Source: Rhizobiaceae bacterium
GTDB lineage: Bacteria > Pseudomonadota > Alphaproteobacteria > Rhizobiales > Rhizobiaceae
Assembly (NCBI GenBank): GCA_014238155.1
Contig: JABABQ010000034.1
Span: 225,371-289,370, forward strand
Length of the DNA: 64,000 nt
Reading direction: 5' to 3'
Shown: positions 1 through 9,605 of the stretch, one piece after another
Layout: each line of letters starts with the position of its first letter
Numbering within the stretch: position 1 is the first letter of the stretch
The notes under the pieces: generated by a model
Seen by the model: only the letters and a program-made list of their open reading frames with translations
The model's database searches: none
Told to the model about the DNA's origin: nothing
Position numbers and translations under genes: made by a program

Positions 1-554
1 TTGCCCAGGCAGCCAACCTGCCCTTTGAACTCGGCATAATTCGCAATCATTATGTCGGTCGCACGTTCATCGCCCCGACCGACAATATCCGCCATATGGG
101 TGTTAAACTGAAGCACAACGCCAATCGGCGCCTGATCGAAGGCAAACGCGTTGTGTTAGTCGACGATTCCATTGTGCGTGGCACAACCAGCCAAAAGATT
201 GTTGCCATGGTGCGCGATGCCGGTGCCCGGGAAGTGCATATGCGCATTGCCAGCCCGCCAACCGCCTCAAGTTGTTTCTACGGGGTCGATACGCCGGAAA
301 AACAAAAACTTCTGGCCTCTCGGATGAGCATTGAAGAAATGGCGGATTTCATCAAAGTCGATTCGCTTTCTTTTCTGACCATTGATGGATTGTATCGCGC
401 GACAGGAGAAGCCGCCCGAGACAATGACTCTCCACAATTTTGTGATGCTTGTTTCACCGGAGAGTATCCGACCCGATTGACCGATCGTGAAGGCATTGAA
501 CTGGACGGTTCCGACAATGTCAGACCGATTTCCCTATTGTCGGGTGGACGCTGA
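1..554 (+). CDS. purF: Amidophosphoribosyltransferase, C-terminal part
   Basis: C-terminal 183 residues of the enzyme that makes 5-phosphoribosylamine from PRPP and glutamine, the first step of purine synthesis. The start lies upstream of the window; the reading frame is open from base 3. The visible part has the phosphoribosyltransferase PRPP loop VVLVDDSIVRGTTS (about residues 51-64 of the visible part) and the family stretch IRNHYVGRTFI just before it. The C-terminus is a normal family tail. An SDR gene follows after 3 bases, an arrangement common in Rhizobiales, so the two are probably co-transcribed. Confidence 0.95.
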   Translation, partial: AQAANLPFELGIIRNHYVGRTFIAPTDNIRHMGVKLKHNANRRLIEGKRVVLVDDSIVRGTTSQKIVAMVRDAGAREVHMRIASPPTASSCFYGVDTPEKQKLLASRMSIEEMADFIKVDSLSFLTIDGLYRATGEAARDNDSPQFCDACFTGEYPTRLTDREGIELDGSDNVRPISLLSGGR

Positions 555-557
555 TTA

Positions 558-1301
558 ATGCCTGACCAAAAACTGCTCGAAGGCCGGATTGCACTGGTCA
601 CCGGGGCATCTCGCGGTGTGGGCTATGAAGCCGCATTGGGTCTTGCCAAAGCCGGCGCCCACATTATCGCCCTCGCCCGCACTGTCGGCGGACTTGAAGA
701 ACTTGATGATGACATCAATATTGCCGGTGGCAGCGCTACCCTGGTGCCGCTGGATGTCACCGACTTTGAAGCTCTGGACCGATTGGGTGCCAGTATCCAT
801 GAGCGCTGGGGACATCTCGATATCCTGTTCGGCAATGCCGGAACCCTGGGTGTGCTGACGCCCCTGGCCCAGAATAAACCATCCGTCTTTGAAGACGTCT
901 TCGCGGTTAATGTGACAGCTAATTTCAGGCTTATAAGATCGATGGACCCTCTGCTGCAGGCGTCTGACGCCGGGCGGGCAATTTTCATGTCGTCTGGCGC
1001 GGTGCGCCACCAGCGGGCGTTCGTCGGGCCATACACTGCTTCCAAGGCAGCGCTTGAAGCGATTGTCCGCACTTATGCGAAAGAAAATCGTTTGACCACC
1101 GTAAACGCCAATCTTGTTGATCCGGGGACGCTGCGCACCAAAATGCGGGCCCAATATGCACCTGGAGAAAATCCAGAAGATGTCACCCCGGCAAAAGAAA
1201 TAGTCCCGACCCTGATCGAACTGGCATCTCCGGAATTGACCGAAAACGGGCTGGTCTATGATTTTCCAAACCGACGCTGGTTAGAAGATTCTGCTCAATA
1301 A
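558..1301 (+). CDS. SDR family NAD(P)-dependent oxidoreductase
   Basis: Classical short-chain dehydrogenase of 247 residues. The N-terminal cofactor motif TGASRGVG follows the first beta strand (about residues 16-23), the NAG motif is present (FGNAGTLG), and the active site is Ser (MSSGAV) with YTASK as the YxxxK pair. Substrate cannot be told from sequence. It begins 3 bases after purF stops and is likely its operon partner. In Rhizobiales an SDR often sits in this place, but I know of no proven role in purine synthesis. Confidence 0.88.
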   Translation: MPDQKLLEGRIALVTGASRGVGYEAALGLAKAGAHIIALARTVGGLEELDDDINIAGGSATLVPLDVTDFEALDRLGASIHERWGHLDILFGNAGTLGVLTPLAQNKPSVFEDVFAVNVTANFRLIRSMDPLLQASDAGRAIFMSSGAVRHQRAFVGPYTASKAALEAIVRTYAKENRLTTVNANLVDPGTLRTKMRAQYAPGENPEDVTPAKEIVPTLIELASPELTENGLVYDFPNRRWLEDSAQ

Positions 1302-1361
1302 AATTTTGAGTTCCTTAACCCACTCTTGGCACGTTGAAGTCAACGCTCAGGAGCTGCCGCT

Positions 1362-1550
1362 ATGAAACCGGAAGTTGAAACCAACATTCTGCCGCTGATC
1401 AAAGAGAAGAACATGATCGGGGACGACCGCTATCTATCTGATGTAACAAGACGTTTAAGAGAACTTCAAGCACTTGCGGGCGAAATGGATGACCGCAAGG
1501 GCCGTCCTAAGCGATGGCTGGGTCGGGTGGAGTCGTCTGACAAAACCTAG
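1362..1550 (+). CDS. Small hypothetical protein
   Basis: A 62-residue charged, soluble protein with no family I recognise. Support for coding is a clear Shine-Dalgarno (AGGAG about 8 bases before the ATG) and placement after the SDR gene on the same strand. The middle is predicted helical and rich in Arg, Leu and Glu (DVTRRLRELQALAGEMDD); the tail is basic. No signal peptide, membrane segment or metal motif. Function unknown. Confidence 0.55.
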   Translation: MKPEVETNILPLIKEKNMIGDDRYLSDVTRRLRELQALAGEMDDRKGRPKRWLGRVESSDKT

Positions 1551-1611
1551 CTTCTGGCTACCTTATCTAAAAAAAAGTCAAAAAATATTCATATTCTCGA
1601 TTGATATATGG

Positions 1612-1640
1612 TTGACGAGTATATACTTGAACACCATATG
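1612..1640 (+). promoter_or_regulatory. Promoter and candidate operator of the PadR gene
   Basis: TTGACG (1612-1617), a 17-base spacer and CATATG (1635-1640) form a sigma-70-like promoter about 54 bases before the PadR start. The spacer begins with a perfect 10-bp palindrome AGTATATACT (1618-1627), and ATATGGTT occurs twice, 30 bases apart (1606-1613 and 1636-1643). The placement fits an autoregulatory PadR operator; binding is inferred. Confidence 0.5.
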
Positions 1641-1693
1641 GTTCTGAACAAACTATTTTCTCCCATTCGGGCCAGCTGACCAACGAGACAGAT

Positions 1694-2251
1694 ATGAATG
1701 TAAGAACTCTTTGCCTGGCGATATTGGGCTGCGGTGACAGCACTGGATACGAGATACGCAAGCTCGTGACCGATGGGCATTTCAGCCATTTTGTTGATGC
1801 AAGCTTCGGTTCCATCTATCCCGCGTTAACACGCATGGAGAACGAGGAACTTGTCGTCAGTCGGGAAGAACAGCAAGATGGCAAACCGAATCGCAAGGTC
1901 TATTCGGTTACCGATGCCGGTCGTGAAGAATTTCTCGCAGCGCTCTCCAGGCCAGCTCAGAAAGACATTTTCAAAAGCGAGTTTCTGCTGCTGGCGATGT
2001 GTGCGGAACTGATGCGTCCCGAAGACGTGCGATCTGCAATAGATTTGCAAATTGATTATCTCAATTATGAACTGGAAATCATCGAAACCGCCATGCGCAG
2101 TGTTGACCTTAAGGCCAAGGACTGGGTTGGCGATTATGGGCGTACCTGCCTGACAACAAGTTTAAATTACATCATGGATAACAGGGCAGAGCTGGAGGCA
2201 ATTGCCGGAACCAGCCTGCATCCTGATTCTCCCCTAATGGCAGCGGAATAG
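1694..2251 (+). CDS. PadR family transcriptional regulator
   Basis: 185 residues. The N-terminal winged helix (about residues 5-80) has the PadR features: LAILGCGDSTGYEIRKLV, then the FGSIYPALTRMENEELV recognition region and a wing with Lys/Arg before VYSVTDAGREEF. The C-terminal half is the helical dimerisation part of the long PadR subtype (Vir_act_alpha_C-like). It sits 13 bases upstream of an RND efflux adaptor and permease on the same strand, so it most likely represses the pump and itself. The inducer cannot be predicted. Confidence 0.88.
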   Translation: MNVRTLCLAILGCGDSTGYEIRKLVTDGHFSHFVDASFGSIYPALTRMENEELVVSREEQQDGKPNRKVYSVTDAGREEFLAALSRPAQKDIFKSEFLLLAMCAELMRPEDVRSAIDLQIDYLNYELEIIETAMRSVDLKAKDWVGDYGRTCLTTSLNYIMDNRAELEAIAGTSLHPDSPLMAAE

Positions 2252-2264
2252 GAGCCGCATTGAC

Positions 2265-3416
2265 ATGAAATTACGTGGATCCCACCTCGTATCGCTGGCT
2301 ATTCTTGCCGGAATTGGCGGATGGATGGCTACTGGCAAACTGATTACAGGCGGCCGGTCCGACTCCAATCCGCAAACCATTGCCCAGAAAGAAGCCAAGC
2401 TCACCAAAAAGGTGTTTCAGGTTCGCATAGCGGAATTGCAACTCAGCGAGCGGACCGAAACTTTGACCATTCGGGGGCGCACTCAGGCAGATTCGGTGGT
2501 CAGTGTGCGAGCTGAAACTGGCGGCACCGTGGAGTCCCGCCCGGTCACCAAAGGTCAACTGGTAATGCCCGGCGACCTTCTCTGCGTTATCGACAAGGGT
2601 GTTCGCAGCAGTCAATTGGATCGCGCAAAAGCTATTTTAACGCAGGCCGAGGAAGATTATGAGGCCAACAAAACATTGGTCGACCGTGGATTCGCTACCA
2701 ACACCAAATTGCGTGGCCTGAAAGCTTTGTTGGATACGGCCAAAGCGGCACTGGCAACAGCTGAACAGGACATGAAGCGAACCGAAATTCATGCCACCGT
2801 AGGCGGACAGGTTCAGCCGCCCTATGCCGAAGTCGGTGACAATCTTTCAGCTGGCGATGTGTGCGTCACACTAATGGAAACCAATCCGATGCTGTTTTCC
2901 GGACAGGTACCGGAACGTGAGATCACTGCTATAAGCCCGGGCATGGCCTCTTCAGTCGAACTGATTTCGGGAGAGAAGGTGATGGGCAAAATTCGCTACA
3001 TCTCTCCGGCTGCGGATCCCAACACGCGAACTTTCAACATAGAGATCGAAATTCCCAATCCCCAACGCACCCTGCGGGATGGAATGACTGCAACAGCCAA
3101 AATCGCCTTGAAACCGGTCAAAGCCTATAAAATCAATCCGAGCTGGTTGGTTCTGAACGATGCTGGTAAATTTGGTGTCCGGTCTGTCACCGCTGACAAC
3201 ATTGTCACCTTCAATCCCGTGACAATTATAGCCCAGGACGAAAAGCGGTCCTGGGTTGATGGCCTTTCACCAGGTCTGAAAGTCATCACTGACGGACAAG
3301 ATTATGTAACCGTTGGAGAAAAGGTCGAGGCGTTCACAGCCCAGCAAATGGAAGCAATGAAAAAAGCTGCGGACGGTGGGCAACCGGAGAGCGAACAGCC
3401 GGAGAATAAGTCATGA
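2265..3416 (+). CDS. RND efflux periplasmic adaptor (membrane fusion protein)
   Basis: 383-residue HlyD/AcrA-type adaptor that joins the inner-membrane RND permease to an outer-membrane channel. Residues about 8-28 form an N-terminal membrane anchor or uncleaved signal. The two half-lipoyl segments flank an alpha hairpin (residues about 110-175, SQLDRAKAILTQAEEDYEA and following); a beta-barrel and membrane-proximal domain follow. The stop overlaps the permease start by 4 bases (ATGA), so the two are translationally coupled. No outer-membrane factor gene is nearby, so a TolC-like partner must be elsewhere. Confidence 0.9.
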   Translation: MKLRGSHLVSLAILAGIGGWMATGKLITGGRSDSNPQTIAQKEAKLTKKVFQVRIAELQLSERTETLTIRGRTQADSVVSVRAETGGTVESRPVTKGQLVMPGDLLCVIDKGVRSSQLDRAKAILTQAEEDYEANKTLVDRGFATNTKLRGLKALLDTAKAALATAEQDMKRTEIHATVGGQVQPPYAEVGDNLSAGDVCVTLMETNPMLFSGQVPEREITAISPGMASSVELISGEKVMGKIRYISPAADPNTRTFNIEIEIPNPQRTLRDGMTATAKIALKPVKAYKINPSWLVLNDAGKFGVRSVTADNIVTFNPVTIIAQDEKRSWVDGLSPGLKVITDGQDYVTVGEKVEAFTAQQMEAMKKAADGGQPESEQPENKS

Positions 3417-6400
3417 CTAATGCCCTGGCGGTAATTCTAAGCCGGCCCAAAACCGTCCTGACAATGATGCTGGTGATGGTCATTGCCGGCGTTCTGACTT
3501 ATATCAACATAGCCAAAGAGGCTAATCCCGACATCGATGTGCCAGTCTATTTCGTTTCTGTCGGCCAGCAGGGCATTTCACCTAAGGATTCCGAGCGTTT
3601 GCTCGTTCGACCACTGGAAACAAAATTACGCGGTCTGGACGGACTGAAGGAAATCACCACCGTTTCTTCACAAGGCAATGCCCTTGCTGTGCTGGAATTC
3701 AATATCGACACAGACAAGGACAAAGTCCTTGCTGATATTCGAGACAAAGTTGATCAGGCCAGGGCGGAAATGCCTGCCGATGCCGATGAGCCCATCATCA
3801 ACGAAACCAATTTCGCCCTGCAACCGACAATTATCGTCACATTGTCGGGGAAAGTTCCCGAACGGACTCTGTTTAAACATGCCCGTCGCCTGAAGGACGA
3901 AATCGAATCCATTAGCACCGTTCGCGAAGCCACTCTGTCCGGCAATCGCGAGGAAATGCTGGAAGTAATTTTGGATTTGGCCCGCCTTGAATCCTACAAT
4001 ATTACTCAGTCGGAACTGCTCAACGCCTTGAACCAGAACAATCAGTTGGTGGCCGCAGGTCACATGGACAACGGAACGGGACGATTCAATTTGAAAGTGC
4101 CTGGACTGGTTGAGGAAGCCAAAGACGTCTATGCAATTCCCATCAAACAGAACGGTGAAGCGGTCGTAACATTGGGTGACGTCACCGATATCAGACGTAC
4201 TTTTAAGGATCCATCGAGCTTTACTCGGGTCAACGGCGAACCAGCCATCGCATTGCAGGTTGTAAAACGCATTGGCACCAACATCATCAAAAACAACGAA
4301 GCCGTGGTCAAAGTTGTAAAAGAATTCTCCAAAGATTGGCCTGAACCAATCAAGATCAACTACCTGCTCGATCAATCCAGTTTTATTGGCGAAGTTCAGG
4401 GCAGCCTGCAAGCCTCAATCATGACCGCCATCGCACTGGTGCTGATCGTGGTTGTATCTTCACTGGGCCTGCGGTCCGGATTGCTGGTGGGCATATCGGT
4501 GCCTGTTTCCTTCGCCGTCGGCTTTATGATCCTTGGCCTGGCTGGGATGACGGTCAACATGATGGTTCTGTTCGGTATGGTGCTGACGGTGGGCATGTTG
4601 GTGGACGGCGCCATTGTTGTGACCGAATACGCCGATCGAAAGCTGGCCGAAGGCATGCCGGCCTCGCAAGCCTATACCAGAGCTGCCCAATTGATGTTCT
4701 GGCCCGTGGTTTCATCGACCGCCACAACGCTGGCCGCATTCCTGCCGTTGTTGCTTTGGCCGGGAGTTCCGGGCGAATTCATGTCGTATCTGCCGATCAT
4801 GGTAATCATTGTCTTGACGGCATCATTGATGACCGCGCTGATCTTTCTGCCAACAGCGGGTGCTGCCACCGGCTGGATAGCTGCCAAAATTGGACGCAAA
4901 GGCGGGCTCAGACTAACCGCAGTGACCACTTCCACCATTCTGGCGCTGGCCGCATATGCTCTGGCATTCCGTGAAAAGATAACTTTTGGACTAGATCCTA
5001 TTATCCGGGCACTGGAGAGCACTGCCGGTGCCACGCTGGAATTCCTCGTCCATGGAATTGGAACCACCAACAATCTTGATGAGCTTGGCAAGATTGCTTC
5101 ATCTGAAATTAATTCAACTGGCCGATTCATCGAACAAATCGACCCAGTTGCGTTTGTTGTGATGCTGGTGGTGGGAGCAATTGCGTTTCCACTGATGTAC
5201 CTAATCCTGACATTACTGGCGCGCCGTGAAACCAAAGAAGATCGTGTCACGCTGATGTTCACCAGCCAACATGCTCTCGACGTCAAAAAAGTGCCAGGTG
5301 CACTGGGCGGCTATCTGCTGATTTTGAAACTGCTATCAGGCAATATCATTGGCAATCTGGTCGTCATTGCCTCGATTCTCGGCGTGGCGTTTATCGTCTT
5401 CGTCAAGCTGTTTCCGGCACACAATTCCGGCGTGGAATTCTTTGTTGATGAGGAGCCTGATCAGGCAATTGTATTGGTGTCTGCACGTGGCAACCTTGCA
5501 GCCGTGCAGGTACGCGATCTCGTTGGTGAAGTAGAAGAAATTGTCCTGACCATCCCAGGCATCAGAAATTCCGTCATGATTGCGACGGCACCCGGTGGCA
5601 GCACCGGATCCAGCAGTCCAATTGGGGGCGTCCAGGACAAGCCCGCCGACGTTGTTGGCGAACTTCAAATTGAATTGACTGAATTTAGCGACCGCCCCGT
5701 GGCCCTAGAGATTTTTAAGGAGATTCGCGAAAAAACGGCCTCCATACCCGGGATCAAGGTAGAGGTACGCAAGATCGAAGGCGGGCCACCGACAGGCAAG
5801 GACATCCGCCTCCAACTGAAGTCAACCAAATATGAAGACATGGTGGCCGCAGTTACACTGGCACGGCAATATTTTGACACTTTGCCCGGCGTTCAAGACC
5901 TGGAAGACGGACGCCCGTTGCCGGGCATCGAATGGGAATTGAAGGTCAATCGCGAAGAAGCTGGCCGTTATAATGCCAGTATCGTTGCCATAGGTTCCAT
6001 GGTGCAACTGGTCACCACCGGTGTGCCGATTGGTAAGTACCGACCAGATGATTCCGAAGATGAACTGGACATTCGTGTTCGCCTGCCGAAATCGGAGCGC
6101 AGCTTTGGTTCCCTCGACAAGTTAAAATTGCCAACCGAACAGGGCCAAGTACCCCTGGCGAATTTCGTTGAACGTTCGGCCAAACCAAAGGTCAGTTCGA
6201 TCACTCGCAAAGATGGTCTTTATTCAATGGAAGTTAAGGCCAATATCATTCCCGGACATGTTGAGTATATTGAAGATGAAGGAAAAGAGCGCGTCATCAC
6301 TCCAGACGACAAAGTCGCCGAAATCGAGACATGGTTGAAAAGTCAAAATTTTCCAACAACAATTCAGTACAAGTTCCGCGGTGGTGATGAAGAGCAAAAA

Positions 6401-7177
6401 GAATCTGGCGAGTTTCTGGCTCGTGCAGCCGGCATTGCTTTGTTCCTGATGTTCATCATTCTTGTGACTCAGTTCAATTCTTTCTACCAAACCATCCTGA
6501 CGCTTTCGACAGTTGTGCTGGCCATCATTGGTGTGCTTATCGGGCTGATGGTTACCGGTCAGAAGTTTTCAATCATCATGACGGGTACTGGGGTCGTGGC
6601 TCTCGCCGGCATTGTGGTGAACAACGCGATCGTCTTGATTGACACGTTTAACCGGTTGCGCTCAGAAGGCGTGGAAACCCGCGAAGCTGTCCTCAAGACC
6701 TCAGCCCAGCGGCTTCGTCCGATCATGCTGACGACAATCACTACAATTCTCGGTCTTGTCCCGATGGCGTTGCAGCTCAACATGAACTTTTTCACCAGCA
6801 CCATTTCATACGGTGGTATTACAACCGTGTGGTGGGTGCAGTTGTCGACTGCCATCATCTCCGGACTGGCATTCTCAACCGTGCTGACACTGATCATGAT
6901 CCCCAGCATGTTGGCAATGCCCGCAAATATTGCTGCCCCGTTCAAATGGATCTCAGTGAAAATACGTCGCCCGGCAGCGGTTGAAGTTGCAACTGTTCAG
7001 GAAGTTCAGCTTGCCGATCTCAATGAAATGATGCGGTCGGCCAAGGTGGCAAAACCGAAGAAGAATGCAATCAAGAAAAAGACGGTCCGGCACGCCGAAG
7101 ACAGCAGTGTTGTGGAATTGCCAAAATCAGTCAAACAGAAAAAAGACGACGACCAACTGCCCGCCGCAGCCGAATAA
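3413..7177 (+). CDS. RND efflux permease, HAE1/AcrB type, with extra insert
   Basis: Inner-membrane proton-driven drug exporter of the AcrB superfamily. The N-terminal TM1, porter domains, the TM4 motif GMLVDGAIVVTEY (about residue 392) and the TM10 motif GIVVNNAIVLIDTFN are all recognisable. At 1254 residues it is about 200 longer than AcrB. Part of the excess is a segment between TM6 and TM7 (roughly residues 485-640) with two further hydrophobic stretches; the rest is a hydrophilic Lys/Glu/Asp-rich tail of about 60 residues. The TM4 Asp pair is reduced to one Asp and TM10 has Asn where AcrB has Lys, which is common in HAE1 members. Substrate unknown. Confidence 0.92.
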   Translation: MTNALAVILSRPKTVLTMMLVMVIAGVLTYINIAKEANPDIDVPVYFVSVGQQGISPKDSERLLVRPLETKLRGLDGLKEITTVSSQGNALAVLEFNIDTDKDKVLADIRDKVDQARAEMPADADEPIINETNFALQPTIIVTLSGKVPERTLFKHARRLKDEIESISTVREATLSGNREEMLEVILDLARLESYNITQSELLNALNQNNQLVAAGHMDNGTGRFNLKVPGLVEEAKDVYAIPIKQNGEAVVTLGDVTDIRRTFKDPSSFTRVNGEPAIALQVVKRIGTNIIKNNEAVVKVVKEFSKDWPEPIKINYLLDQSSFIGEVQGSLQASIMTAIALVLIVVVSSLGLRSGLLVGISVPVSFAVGFMILGLAGMTVNMMVLFGMVLTVGMLVDGAIVVTEYADRKLAEGMPASQAYTRAAQLMFWPVVSSTATTLAAFLPLLLWPGVPGEFMSYLPIMVIIVLTASLMTALIFLPTAGAATGWIAAKIGRKGGLRLTAVTTSTILALAAYALAFREKITFGLDPIIRALESTAGATLEFLVHGIGTTNNLDELGKIASSEINSTGRFIEQIDPVAFVVMLVVGAIAFPLMYLILTLLARRETKEDRVTLMFTSQHALDVKKVPGALGGYLLILKLLSGNIIGNLVVIASILGVAFIVFVKLFPAHNSGVEFFVDEEPDQAIVLVSARGNLAAVQVRDLVGEVEEIVLTIPGIRNSVMIATAPGGSTGSSSPIGGVQDKPADVVGELQIELTEFSDRPVALEIFKEIREKTASIPGIKVEVRKIEGGPPTGKDIRLQLKSTKYEDMVAAVTLARQYFDTLPGVQDLEDGRPLPGIEWELKVNREEAGRYNASIVAIGSMVQLVTTGVPIGKYRPDDSEDELDIRVRLPKSERSFGSLDKLKLPTEQGQVPLANFVERSAKPKVSSITRKDGLYSMEVKANIIPGHVEYIEDEGKERVITPDDKVAEIETWLKSQNFPTTIQYKFRGGDEEQKESGEFLARAAGIALFLMFIILVTQFNSFYQTILTLSTVVLAIIGVLIGLMVTGQKFSIIMTGTGVVALAGIVVNNAIVLIDTFNRLRSEGVETREAVLKTSAQRLRPIMLTTITTILGLVPMALQLNMNFFTSTISYGGITTVWWVQLSTAIISGLAFSTVLTLIMIPSMLAMPANIAAPFKWISVKIRRPAAVEVATVQEVQLADLNEMMRSAKVAKPKKNAIKKKTVRHAEDSSVVELPKSVKQKKDDDQLPAAAE

Positions 7178-7197
7178 TCTGCGGTGGCTGGCGCCGT

Positions 7198-8094
7198 TCA
7201 GGCTTCTGGTACGTCGACAGCTTTCACCGTTTCCGCCGCCTCACGACGGGCCCAGTCCCGGTAACTCAGCGGAATGGTGATGAGATACAGGATCGCGAAT
7301 GATGTCAGCACCATGAATGGATAGCTGAACAGGATCACGATCACCAATATCAATCCCAGCATGACCGGCAAGACCATGCCGCGAGACACCCGCCCGCCGA
7401 CCCGCTTGAACGACCAGGTGGGAAAGTTGGACACCATCAAAAAACCTGCAAACAGCATATAGCACGCAGAGAACACGGTAACGGCCATGCTGCGTTCGAG
7501 CCCCAGCTGGCCCATATAGACGGGCAGTAGAACCAACAACGCGCCCGCTGGTGCCGGCACACCGGTAAAAAAGTCCACCTGCCAGCCAGGTCGATCAGGA
7601 TCATCCAGCATGACGTTAAACCGCGCCAACCTCAAACAGCCGCAAATGGCGAATACCAGTGCCACGACCCAACCCAGACTGCTCATTTGATTGAGCGTCC
7701 ACAGATAGAGCACCAGCGCCGGTGCTACTCCAAAATTAACGAAATCTGCCAGTGAATCGAGCTGTTCGCCAAACGAACTGGAAGATTTCAGGAAACGCGC
7801 AACGCGTCCGTCCAATGCATCCAGAATCGCTGCAAACACGATGGCCACAATGGCCAATTCGTAGCGATCTTCCCATGCCAGCCGGATACTTGTCAGACCT
7901 GAACAAATCGCCCCCAGTGTGATCAAGTTGGGCACCAACATTCTGAACGGCACGTCCCGCAGTCGGGATATCTGCGCCACCTCGTCGTCATCACCACCTT
8001 CATCGAACAGGTTTGGCGGTTCCACACCATCCGCATTGGGGATGGGTTTGGGGTCTTCGCGTTTGGGGTCGTATTCGGGAAATGGCGGTTTCAT
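7198..8094 (-). CDS. pssA: CDP-diacylglycerol--serine O-phosphatidyltransferase
   Basis: Integral membrane enzyme that makes phosphatidylserine from CDP-diacylglycerol and serine. The CDP-alcohol phosphotransferase signature is complete: DGRVAR, then G, then DSLAD (about residues 97-119), giving D-G-x2-A-R-x8-G-x3-D-x3-D. About eight hydrophobic segments follow a hydrophilic 45-residue N-terminus rich in Pro, Asp and Glu. It lies 11 bases downstream of psd on the same strand, the usual alphaproteobacterial psd-pssA pair for phosphatidylethanolamine synthesis. Confidence 0.95.
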   Translation of the reverse strand: MKPPFPEYDPKREDPKPIPNADGVEPPNLFDEGGDDDEVAQISRLRDVPFRMLVPNLITLGAICSGLTSIRLAWEDRYELAIVAIVFAAILDALDGRVARFLKSSSSFGEQLDSLADFVNFGVAPALVLYLWTLNQMSSLGWVVALVFAICGCLRLARFNVMLDDPDRPGWQVDFFTGVPAPAGALLVLLPVYMGQLGLERSMAVTVFSACYMLFAGFLMVSNFPTWSFKRVGGRVSRGMVLPVMLGLILVIVILFSYPFMVLTSFAILYLITIPLSYRDWARREAAETVKAVDVPEA

Positions 8095-8105
8095 CGGTGA
8101 GCCGC

Positions 8106-8807
8106 CTAAATTCTGGTCGGGTTCAGGCTGGAGGGCGCAACGTCGTCCTGCGCCGCAATCACCGTTTCGCCGGCAATCATTGTTTGTCCAAGCGCCACCC
8201 GAGGGTTAGCGCCACCGGGCAAAAATACATCAACCCTGGAGCCAAACCGGATCAAGCCAAATCGCTCACCCTGCCCCACGGCCTGCCCTTCTTCGCACCA
8301 ACACAGAATTCTGCGCGCCACCAGACCAGCAATCTGTACAGTTCCTACCGGTCCATTGGGACCGTCGATAACGATACTGTGCCTCTCGTTTTCTTCGGAT
8401 GCTTTATCCAGATCGGCAGAAAGAAACTTGCCTGCCTTGTGACGCGACACCAGCAGGTTGCCTCGCACCGGAGCGCGATTAACGTGGCAGTTGAAGACGT
8501 TCATGAACACGGTAATGCGCATACGTGGATCGCTGCCCAATTCCAGTTCTGCCGGTGGCACAAAATGACCGATGCTGGACACAACACCATCCGCAGGACT
8601 GACGATCAGATCATCGCTCAATGGGACAATCCGTTCCGGATCACGAAAAAAAAGTGCGCACCAGATGGTCAGGATCAGCCCAATCCAGAACAGCGGTTGC
8701 CAGACAAAGCCAAGTGCCACAGTCACGGCTGCAAAGATCGCAATAAACCGGTAGCCCTCTTTGTGGATTGGCACCATGGCATCGCGTATCGAGTTGCTGA
8801 CAGACAT
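8106..8807 (-). CDS. psd: Phosphatidylserine decarboxylase proenzyme
   Basis: Converts phosphatidylserine to phosphatidylethanolamine. At 233 residues it is the short form of the family. The self-cleavage site is Gly189-Ser190 in [13 protein letters not shown]; cleavage gives the pyruvoyl prosthetic group on the new alpha chain. The PADGVV motif lies near residue 71 and a double hydrophobic N-terminal segment (about 20-55) anchors it in the membrane. It is the first gene of the psd-pssA unit. Confidence 0.95.
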   Translation of the reverse strand: MSVSNSIRDAMVPIHKEGYRFIAIFAAVTVALGFVWQPLFWIGLILTIWCALFFRDPERIVPLSDDLIVSPADGVVSSIGHFVPPAELELGSDPRMRITVFMNVFNCHVNRAPVRGNLLVSRHKAGKFLSADLDKASEENERHSIVIDGPNGPVGTVQIAGLVARRILCWCEEGQAVGQGERFGLIRFGSRVDVFLPGGANPRVALGQTMIAGETVIAAQDDVAPSSLNPTRI

Positions 8808-8876
8808 AAATTACTTTCGCTGGTTAACTTGCATATTGGTATACCCAAATCGGTTAATTGCGCAAAGCGAAATGGC

Positions 8877-9605
8877 TCACAGATTGCCCGCAAACAGCGG
8901 ACCGGATATCTCCCGATAAAGTTTCTCACGCATCGACACAGCGAAAGTCTCAAAGCTTTCAGCGTTTAACAGGAACGCCCCCGGACCGCCTATCACCCGA
9001 TCACGATAGTGGGTTCGCAGTTCAAATCTCGCCAGATCACCCAGGTCATATTCGATAGAATGGATCACCAGACCGTTGATCGTGATGCCTTTTGAAATTG
9101 CCTGATCACGGGCAATCGCCGGATCATTTCGGTCGCTTGTACCATCACCCGACACATCAATGGCCAATCGGCGACCATTGAAGCTGTTTTTTTGAATTTC
9201 CGCCGTCGAAAAGGTGATGGCCCCGGCAATATCGGTGAATCCGCTCAACAGGCGCGGCATGGCGTCAATTTCGCCTGCCAGCCGAAATGCAGACTGGCGA
9301 CTGTTTACCTGTATCCAGTCCACCGCTAGCCGTTGATTTCCAGCACTGGCCCATTGAACTACACTGACCGCAAGACCTTCTTCACCAAGCCCGTCGATTG
9401 CCGCCAATACCTGTGGATGACGAAACGCCCCGGCTATTCCACTGCGCTGCAGGTTATATTCGTCACTATCCACACTGGTCGATGCATCAACCGCCAATAC
9501 CAGCTCAAGCTCAACAATTTGCTGATCAACGTCCTGCGCAAACACATGCTGGGCAAACGGGGTTGAAACCAGGCAGACAATCAACGCCGGTTTCCAACTC
9601 TGCAT
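8877..9605 (-). CDS. DUF1194 domain protein (secreted VWA-like)
   Basis: 242 residues with an N-terminal signal peptide (hydrophobic core about residues 6-20, Ala-Gln cleavage near 24). The body is a von Willebrand A-like fold with an intact MIDAS start DASTS (Asp40, Ser42, Ser44) and the later DVSGDGTSD loop, as in DUF1194 proteins of Rhizobiales. Probably periplasmic and metal binding. Its start shares one base with the stop of the upstream ABC exporter, so the two are likely one transcript. No biochemical role is known to me. Confidence 0.82.
   Translation of the reverse strand: MQSWKPALIVCLVSTPFAQHVFAQDVDQQIVELELVLAVDASTSVDSDEYNLQRSGIAGAFRHPQVLAAIDGLGEEGLAVSVVQWASAGNQRLAVDWIQVNSRQSAFRLAGEIDAMPRLLSGFTDIAGAITFSTAEIQKNSFNGRRLAIDVSGDGTSDRNDPAIARDQAISKGITINGLVIHSIEYDLGDLARFELRTHYRDRVIGGPGAFLLNAESFETFAVSMREKLYREISGPLFAGNL

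Noticed and set aside
8013..8969. Plus-strand frame of 318 codons over psd
   Set aside because: It lies antisense to pssA and psd, both of which have full family motifs; its product resembles nothing known.
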